From Gorsachius magnificus (taxonomy: Eukaryota > Chordata > Aves > Pelecaniformes > Ardeidae): a DNA stretch of 64,000 nucleotides. The notes below the pieces were generated by a model. The model was given only the letters and a program-made list of their open reading frames with translations, ran no database searches and was not told where the DNA came from. The stretch covers positions 121,659,337-121,723,336 of the forward strand of contig CM067083.1 of the NCBI GenBank assembly GCA_034008185.1. The letters run 5' to 3'. Positions 56,855-64,000 of this stretch are shown here, piece by piece. A program made the position numbers and the translations under genes. Each line of letters begins with the position of its first letter. The stretch's first letter is position 1.

Positions 56855-58809
56855 ACTTTAAGAAACAATATAAACATTTTTAATTTTGTCCTGAATCACA
56901 GGACCAGTGAAGCATTTTAGTAGTTTCCGAACCACCGAATAATATTTTTTTCCTTCATTTAATTCTTCACCTCTCTGTGAGATACCTTTACCACCTGCCA
57001 ATGAAACTTTTACAAACTCTCAGGGATTAATTCCGTGGTGCGTGATGCTTCTTCTACTTTGGACATTTCCTAACCTTTTCAGCCTCTGTGGCTGAAAAAG
57101 ATCTCTGGGATTTTCAGGCCAATATTTGGAAGTTTCATAGTGATCATTACTCCCTCAATATATTTCTTTCTTTACTCCAGATTTATGCCCTAGAAGTATT
57201 TATTTCTGTTTTCATCACATATTTTTGATAAAGCTCCTTTAATGGAGAAAGCTATTTCACTTGCTTCCTTGTGCCTCTTGTGCTGATCCGTTTGCAGCTA
57301 GAGGTTTGTAAAAGTATTTCAACCAAGAATATTGGGAGTCTTTGCGTCAGCATTTGGAGCATCTTTTCCCTGAACTAGATTTTTTTTTTTTTTTTTAAAA
57401 TGATGTTACAGCCTGATGAAAACACTACTTTTGTTTCCTGAAGAGGCTTTGTATTCTGAAGTTTGGGTTCACTAGCCTCAAAATCTCAAGATTTTTTATA
57501 GACTTTTTCTCTGTCCAGTTCATCTGCCCCAAAAGCAAAGGCTCAAACAGATCTGCAAGCTCAGCTATGGGGCAGATAGAGATCAGCTTGCCCCAGAGGA
57601 AAGATTCTGACTTCCAGAGCAGCTATGTCTCAGTTTTAACTGAAAAACAACTGTCCAGACAGTTCTATCAACGCTATTACGGTGCTGCTCATTTAACAAT
57701 GATCTGGACCAGAACATGCAATCAAGAGAAATAAACGGATATCCAAACACTGAAGTTAATTACTAACACAAATGGATGTTTACTCATATGTATTGTAGGA
57801 GTAGTTTTCACTCTAAGAAAATATTATCAGACCCTATGGGCATCCATTCCCCACTTTTTTTTTGTTGTTTTGTTGTGTTTTTAATGAGCTCAGCAAAGAT
57901 TAAAGCCCTAATTAAACACATATTTTATTTCTGTATTTAGGGTTTTGTTTTGTTTTTTAAACTGCATCCTTTTAATGTAAACCCGACATTCTGGCATTGC
58001 TCATATGCCCAGAAGAATTAGATAATCAACAACAGTTTATAATAAGAGTGTGCTAGAACAGAGTATGAAGTTCAATAAAGCGGGTGTGTTTTGCTTCACA
58101 GGGTTAGGAGAGATCAGATTTTCTTTGGGGTTTAAAGCTTTATTCTGCAAGTCAGGCTCAGGACTGCAAATGTGCTATGGTGCGAATCCATTTACTTGAA
58201 CTGCAGTCAAAGTTAGGAGTTGTTGTGCCAGGAGCTGAGAGATGCAACTTTAAAAAAACCCAAAACATAAATAACAAAAAAAAAAAAAAATTAAATGTCC
58301 CTATTCTGGGTAGGATAGTGACACTAAATACAGACAACTATATTCAAACTAATCATTGAGCTGGGACTCAACTAACCTTAACTCCAGATACCTATGGTGT
58401 TGATGCCTACATGTGGGTATTTTAGATGCCAGTTTCAGTCTAAGAGTAAATGAATTCAGTCAATAGGGTGTGAAGAGTCACACGATGAATCCTGGTGGAA
58501 GAATGCACATTCCAACAGCTGAACTGCATTCCAAAACCTGCCAAATCTGTTGCCTGAGTCTCCACTGATAGGAATGGGGCACCCAGCACACAAGGAAACA
58601 CCTGCAGGTGTTTAAAATGATGGTACTAGAAACCAGCACCCTCAGTGCAGAACTGCTGCTTGAAATAAGTTAAAAGTAGACCGTGGTAAATAGCTGAGAT
58701 GGAAAAATCTGTTTCTCTGCCTGATGGAGTCAGCTAAAGTTCATCCCACACTTCCTGTTCCAAATACTATCATATCCTGTTCTCAAGGGGGTGGAATCAT
58801 AAGTACTCA

Positions 58810-59170
58810 CAAATACTCATCAACACGTACAAATACCTTAAGGGTGGGTGTCACGAGGATGGAGCCAGACTATTCGCAGTGGTGCCCAGCAACAGGACAA
58901 GGGACAATGGACACAAACTGAAGGAGAAGAGGTTTCAGTTGAACCTGAGGAAGAACTTCTTTACTTTGAGGGTGACCAAGCCCTGGCCCAGGCTCCCCAG
59001 GGGGGCTGTGGAGTCTCCTTCTCTGGAGATATTCAACCCCCACCTGGACGCTGTCCTGTGCCCCCTGCTCTGGGTGAGCCTGCTTGAGCAGGGAGGTTGG
59101 ACTGGTTGATCTCCTGAGGTCCCTTCCAACCCTCACCATTCTGTGATTCTATGATTCTATGATTCTGTGA
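58810..59170 (+). mobile_element. CR1 LINE fragment with ORF2 end
   Basis: The plus-strand frame shows PSNRTRDNGHKLKEKRFQLN then [30 protein letters not shown] and AVLC, the C-terminal end of CR1 ORF2. The 3' UTR reads CCTGCTTGAGCAGGGAGGTT, TGATCTCCTGAGGTCCCTTC and ends with four octamers (ATTCTGTG ATTCTATG ATTCTATG ATTCTGTG). The frame is broken near 58855, just before the RDNG motif. It is GC-richer than its flanks and relatively well preserved. Confidence 0.95.
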
Positions 59171-59961
59171 ATAGACAACATCAGAAATTCATGGCATGCT
59201 TATACCAGTAAAATGATGGATACATTTATTTGGACTATGTATAAGGAATAGAAAAGTTGCCTGTAAATAGGCAATGCAGACAGATAAGAACTTCTTAAGT
59301 GAAATAATCATATTGCCAATAAAACAATACTGCTTACCTTAGTGATGTATAAGGAAAGCTTCTAAAATGTGGTGGGGTGAGGTTCTGGAACAGTCTGACC
59401 TTACACAGAAAACAAGTAGACCATGCTCATGGCAGTGTTGCCCAACAGTAGCAGTGGATGAAACGTGATGATCAGCATGGTATCTTTGATTGTGTGAGCC
59501 TAAATAAGAGCTGGTGTTAATAATGTGCCCTGGGGTGAACTTCTATGTTTATTATGCATATTATTCCTAGTGCTGTGGTGAATAATCAAGAAGGGCTCTT
59601 TTTTGCTCCTTGCTATGTGTAAAAGCAACAAAATGAGCATAACTTCCCCAAAGACTTTACAACTTACAAAGTTTTTGCTCTCATTGTCCTATTTAACAGT
59701 GGATGACCTGTTTTCAATAAAAAACCCCAAAGTTTCTATAAATGAAGGCAGAGCGTGGTAAGTATATGAAAAACAACAGTGTGTGGAAATGAACTACCTT
59801 GTAATTCAAATATGGTAGCTGCTAGGAAGGTCTCAGAATTTCTGTAAGTGATTTCCAGATAGGTGGTAAGACCAAACCTTTCCACAACCACAGAATTATT
59901 ATGAAAGAACACAGAATTTCTCCCTGTATAAAAACATATGTGACAGATCCATGATATTATC
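59171..59961. other. Gene-free stretch
   Basis: No gene or repeat recognised between the two same-strand CR1 copies. Confidence 0.55.
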
Positions 59962-60107
59962 AAATATCTCCTTCTCTGGAGATATTCAAAGCCCGCCTGG
60001 ATGAAGTCCTGTGTAACATGCTCTAGGAGAACCTGCTTTAGCAGGAGGGCTGGACTAGATGATCTCCCGAGGTCCCTTCCAACCCTTGCCATTCTGTGAT
60101 TCTGTGA
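59962..60107 (+). mobile_element. Short CR1 LINE 3' fragment
   Basis: About 145 bp beginning ATCTCCTTCTCTGGAGATAT, then GATGAAGTCCTGTGTAACAT, GCTCTAGGAGAACCTGC and TTTAGCAGGAGGGCTGGACT, and ending CATTCTGTGATTCTGTGA. It is truncated inside the last codons of ORF2 and keeps the complete 3' UTR. It is very similar to the 52.0-kb copy and in the same orientation as the 58.8-kb copy. Confidence 0.94.
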
Positions 60108-61603
60108 AATAATTCTTTGATGGACTCCTACTTCCTTAGATATTGTGCATGCAATGTCACAGTCAAGAGATCTAAATCAAGAAAAGTGCTTTTGCTAAAA
60201 TTAAGAGTGCTATTGAAGGATTCAAAGATTAGAAGTAATCAGAAATATTTTCCTTATTTCTGCAAATAGGTTGAACTGCTGTTAGTGGAAGCACCTCTGT
60301 CACGGAATCACCAGACCAGCTATCACACAGTAACAACCCAGGCACAAAACTTATCTGTAAAGCACTAAAACCCCTGGAGAAGCAGATCACCAGGTATAAA
60401 TTAGGACAGCTTAGTTGAGTCCAGTGCTGAGCATAGGTGACTCACACCAGCTGAGCACCCAGAGCCTTATACCTGGTAATAAGGATCAGAGTCTGCTCTT
60501 GCTGACTTGACTGCAAATCCAGTCTAATTCAGCAGGTTTAAATCTAGATTAGCTCTGTGCAAAATGAGATCCAAATTGGCTACGGCTGAGGGATTTACTT
60601 CATGTTCCAGTTGAGTTTGATCCTCCCACAATGCCTGTGTTTCTTACGATATTAATGGAAACGAGAAGAACAGATTCTTGCTGTTCTTAACTGCAACCGC
60701 TAATGATAACTGCTGTGTAGAGATGTGCCAGGACCGAGGGATAAACCTCCTGTGATGTAACACTATAGTTATTTTTAATCTACTTAATATTTGTGGTTTA
60801 TTCCTGTTGCTACAGGCCAGGGTCTGGGATGCTTAAGTTTTGCTTTGTACTGGTTTTCCTTAGTGAGAACCTCCTTCTCCAGGATACAAGTTAATTAATT
60901 CACCTGGATCACACTTATTGCCCTCAATAGGTGTAACACTGAATGGAAACTCACCTGAAAGTCGACATTGTGCCTGTCATTGCATTGAGAATGCTATTTA
61001 TACATGAGGATTACTTGTCCATACATTTGTCTTTCTATCCGTATGCTGGCTTTTTCCTAGCCAGAGAAATATTCCTCAGGGCAACTCAAGCATGTGCTGT
61101 CCAGTGATGGTCAAAACTCCACAAGGTCCTGACTTTCTGTGGTAAGGTTGAAAGGTATTGGTCATGCTCAGTCAGAAAAGGAATTTTAAGTCATATTCTT
61201 TGCTATTTTTTTTCTTTAAAGTAGAACCTGTAATCTGTTAGCTATCAGTTTCCCTATAAGATCCTACAGAGGAGGTTCAGACAATTTGAAACAACCAAGC
61301 GCTTGTTTAATTTGTCTCTCTGTGGCTACATTTCACCTGAGTTCAGTGAACTCTGTGGACAGACTTAGCATAGGAGCATGAAAGCTTGGCAGGACATAAG
61401 TGAAAGAAACAGAAAACAGAAAAGGCAGAAGGACGAGGTCAAAGAGAAGAACAACCCACTGAGAAGGACAGAAGCATATAAACACAAAAGCAAACACATG
61501 GCGTTTGCTTTGGTGGTGCCTACAAATGAACAAAACATTTCTCTGGAAAGCTTAGACCTTTGCTGCCTTTACTGTTAGCTACATGGAATACCCCAAGCAA
61601 ATT
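60108..61603. other. Gene-free stretch
   Basis: No gene is recognised. It holds an ancient repeat fossil (60483-60588). Antiparallel 66-codon frames at 61.33-61.58 kb lack domains. Confidence 0.5.
60483..60588. repeat. Ancient palindromic amniote repeat fossil (GATCAGARTCTG-type)
   Basis: GGATCAGAGTCTGCTCTTGC, GACTGCAAATCCAGTCTAA, then GATTAGCTCTGTGCAAAATG and AGATCCAAATTGGCT, follow both arms of an amniote palindromic repeat recalled as 'CCAGATTCTGATCTCAGTTAC...GTAAATCC...GGATTTACACCGGTGTAACTGAGATCAGAATCTGGCC'. It is decayed, the arms only partly pair now, and the family name is uncertain. Confidence 0.42.
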
Positions 61604-61703
61604 GAGGCTCAGTTTCCTCATCTTGTAACTGAAGGCAATAACAGCTGGCTTTTAAATAAAGTGACTTTAAGGCTACAGGTGTCAATCATTATTACTACTC
61701 CCA
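61604..61703 (+). repeat. MIR-like ancient SINE fossil
   Basis: GAGGCTCAGTTTCCTCATCT, TGTAACTGAAGGCAATAACA and AAATAAAGTGACTTTAAGGC, ending TCATTATTACTAC, match the sense MIR core and tail ('CCTCAGTTTCCTCATCTGTAAAATGGGGATAATAA'). The first 25 bases are the strongest MIR-like match in the window. Confidence 0.5.
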
Positions 61704-62105
61704 CTAGTCAACCATGAGAAGACTCTATTTAAGCCTCAGACATGGAGCATGTCCCTAGGCACAAAGTGAGGTGACCTGGAAATGCTTGCCCTGTTCTTAG
61801 AGAGCATCCTTGGGTCCTGGAACTGGATGAGCTGCATTTTGCCCAAGCTATTTAATTCAGCTGAAAAATGGGAAGTATTTTTCTAGACCGAGTATAACTC
61901 TAAAAGTGTGATGCTGTTGGTAGTACCTGAATATGCTCCAGCAGGTCTGCAGGCTTTGTACCATACGCACAGACTCCCATGGGAGTCACATCAGAATTAC
62001 TCTGAGCTTTTCTCTATTCCCTTCTTTGACTTCACTCTCTCTGCAATTCTCTTCTGTTTAGTCTTAAAGGCCTTGACAGAAAATGTTTCTCACCTGAGCT
62101 AATAA

Positions 62106-62154
62106 AATCATAGAATCACTTAGTCTGGAAAAGGCCCTTAAGATCATTGACTCC
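62106..62154 (-). mobile_element. Very short CR1 LINE 3' end
   Basis: AATCATAGAATCACTTAGTC then TGGAAAAGGCCCTTAAGATC and ATTGACTCCAA are the antisense last ~50 bp of a CR1 3' UTR, close to the 30.2-kb copy. Extreme 5' truncation is common for CR1. Confidence 0.85.
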
Positions 62155-64000
62155 AAATACTTAGATTTGTCTCAGAATTTTAGTTGCAAATACTGGTTAC
62201 TCATAGCAATTACCATTTTCATTTACCTGTCTCTGTGTTACTGTTATCACTAAGGTTTGGGTGATTTCTTTTATCTCTTGAGGAACTTTTTCATGACCAC
62301 CATTCATTTAAGTAAGAGGTCTTGCAAGAAAGCAAAGGTGTGGATAAGTGAAGAGGTATCTTATAGGTAGAGTTACTATAATTCTGTAATAACTTAATGG
62401 GAAACTTCCCATTCCTACTGAGAGAGTTGGATCAGATAATTTTGCCTTCCTTCTACTGCCCCCGCGCTAATCCTGGTGGCTGATCCCTCCTTTTGTCATG
62501 CTGCCATAGGTTTATGGAATCATCAGCCATGCCCAAAATACTTCTCTCTCCCACCTTCCAATAATCTTAGACATTGATAGGATTTCACACAAGCTTTTCC
62601 AAGAGGTGTCTTCAAATGGTGCTGGATTTCAGGCATGCTGTGAAGGCTTTTTCCTGCCTTTCAGCGTGGAACATACTCAATCCGTCCTATTTTTACGATG
62701 TGCTCTTGTCCCTTTCAAATCCTGCTGACGGATCTCAATGCGTGGCACAGCTCCCCTGAATGAGCCTGTTGTCTGTGGGGGAGAGACAATGGGCCTTATT
62801 TAATGAGATTAGTTACAATAGGAAAAACAGCTAAAAGAAAAAAAAAAAAGGCAGTTGTAGCAATTGGACTGACTGTGAAACCATTCTTTTATGCAAGTTT
62901 GGCACCAACCGTACCTTTTCCTGGACACTTGCCAACATCCTTCACAGTTTAGACTCAGTCGTTGATTTTTTTGTTACAATTTCCGCTTGACTTTACAGTT
63001 GCATGGCCTATGGTGTAATTCATTTCCGCTGTGAAAATGCTCCAGTATATTAACACTTCTGCCTGCTTGTAATATGATCAAAGGCAATGTATCTGCTTTA
63101 ATTTACTCTTAAAGGTGACTTTTATTTTTTTAAAATAATATAGATTTACTTCAAGCCGAGTCTCCATTGAAAAAGGGGACCTTGTTTTCAGCAGAGAACC
63201 AACAGCAATTCCACCTACAGAATATGTTCACATATGGGAGAGCAACCCCAAATACAGCTGTCGCACGTGACAGAAATATCCTGGTTCTCTCTTCAAGGAC
63301 GCAAGCACCTTCAGAAGGTGACTTCTGTGCTACTGCATCTAAACAGCTGTCTGTGCTACTGCTTGGATGGCTAAAGCAATATTTATAGGTAACGTGGTCT
63401 GGGGATTGGCATTGGGAGTGATGGCAGCTACCCTGTTTCCTTTTCCTCAGTTTTCTTGGAGAAGACAGGTTGCAGCTTTTTGGGCACTAAGAGAAGCCCG
63501 GTAGTCAAGTGCGTCCTCTTTGAAACGGGATATGGACAGACTCAGAACCACGAGCAATAATTGCTGGGCTCACTTGGTGTCTGAGGGTGACACATACTAA
63601 ATTCAGATAAAAACCCAAGCCAAACAAAGAATCTTCAAAGAATGCTATATATGAAAATTTGGAATTTTCACAGTGGCAGGGTGGAGGTTGGTTGTATATA
63701 TTTACTCATTAAAATAGGGTTTTTAATGATGTGACATCATGTTGTACTTTGGTTTCCACAGGACACAACCTGAAGTGTTTCTCAGGCCATATAATCACCT
63801 AAAATTTAATATCCAGATACAGCAACAAAATCTCATAGTGCTCCACCACATCATTTATTAATGGACTTTGCAGTGTCTTCTTCGTTCCTCCGATCTGCAT
63901 TCTGCCAGCATAAATCTATCAACAGGATTTAAACCTCAGCTCACATTTACAGAGGTAGCTAATAGCAAGACTTGGCTGTTATTCTCTACTACCACATCAA
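62155..64000. other. Gene-free stretch to window end
   Basis: No gene is recognised. At 63000-63120 a non-repetitive block holds ATCAAAGG (63077-63084, a TCF/LEF-type core) and TAAT motifs, with the look of regulatory DNA. The 73-codon frame at 63167-63388 starts without ATG and has no domain. Confidence 0.45.

Larger units (their letters stand above)
53873..58809. other. Mostly unique gene-free stretch
   Basis: No gene is recognised. Contents are a direct repeat (55516-55575), poly-A runs at 55920-55937 and 58276-58290, a T17-type run near 57380-57396, and an 18-bp AT palindrome at 56837-56854. No CR1 or LTR was found here. Confidence 0.5.

Noticed and set aside
60389..60477. ACCAGGTATAA / TTATACCTGGT 11-bp inverted repeat as a small DNA transposon
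   Set aside because: About one or two such pairs within 100 bp are expected by chance in 64 kb, and no target-site duplication flanks it.
1..64000. Bacterial or phage gene systems, tRNA or rRNA genes
   Set aside because: No operon-like ORF packing, no ribosome-binding-site pattern, no tRNA cloverleaf or rRNA sequence recognised; the repeats are those of a bird-like vertebrate genome.

Overview
The window looks like AT-rich, non-coding vertebrate DNA, most likely from a bird outside the landfowl and duck lineages. That placement rests on young CR1 retrotransposon tails ending in the octamer ATTCTATG (at about 11.5, 19.2, 26.7, 30.2, 50.5, 52.0, 58.8, 60.0 and 62.1 kb) and on two solo LTRs of a family common in neoavian genomes. 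There are no operons, ribosome binding sites, CRISPR arrays, phage genes or bacterial genes. No host protein-coding gene could be recognised. Almost every open reading frame is the short kind expected by chance; the exceptions are pieces of the CR1 reverse-transcriptase ORF.

Layout. 0-11.5 kb: single-copy-looking sequence with microsatellites, a GATA-motif cluster and a homeodomain-motif-rich stretch at 9.7 kb that resembles conserved non-coding DNA. 11.5-13.2 kb: a truncated CR1 and an older, decayed CR1. 14.5-17.2 kb: a run of longer plus-strand ORFs with two well-formed splice-site pairs, the best place here to look for an unannotated transcript. 19-31.5 kb: the most repeat-rich part, with three CR1 copies and two solo LTRs, each LTR flanked by its own perfect 5-bp target-site duplication. 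32-50 kb: mostly unique AT-rich DNA with ancient CR1 and MIR-like fossils, a candidate exon at 40.3 kb, and a long purine tract at 47 kb. 50-60.1 kb: four more CR1 copies and a dense homeodomain-motif block at 53.4 kb. 60-64 kb: ancient-repeat fossils and unique DNA.

What it probably is: part of a large intron or a gene desert, with regulatory DNA scattered among retroelement relics. The CR1 copies fall into three sequence groups by their 3' ends. One has the 'RDMV-stop' ORF2 end (11.5, 30.2, 50.5 kb; the short 62.1 kb piece may belong here). One ends with a TGCTCTAGG / CTGCTTTAGCAGG-like 3' UTR (52.0, 58.8, 60.0 kb). One has the 'AACCTGATCTAG' type (19.2, 26.7 kb). I found no evidence for a novel multi-gene system. 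The most useful leads are the candidate exons, the candidate conserved elements, and the structure of the repeats. All identifications come from reading and recall; no alignment or search was run.
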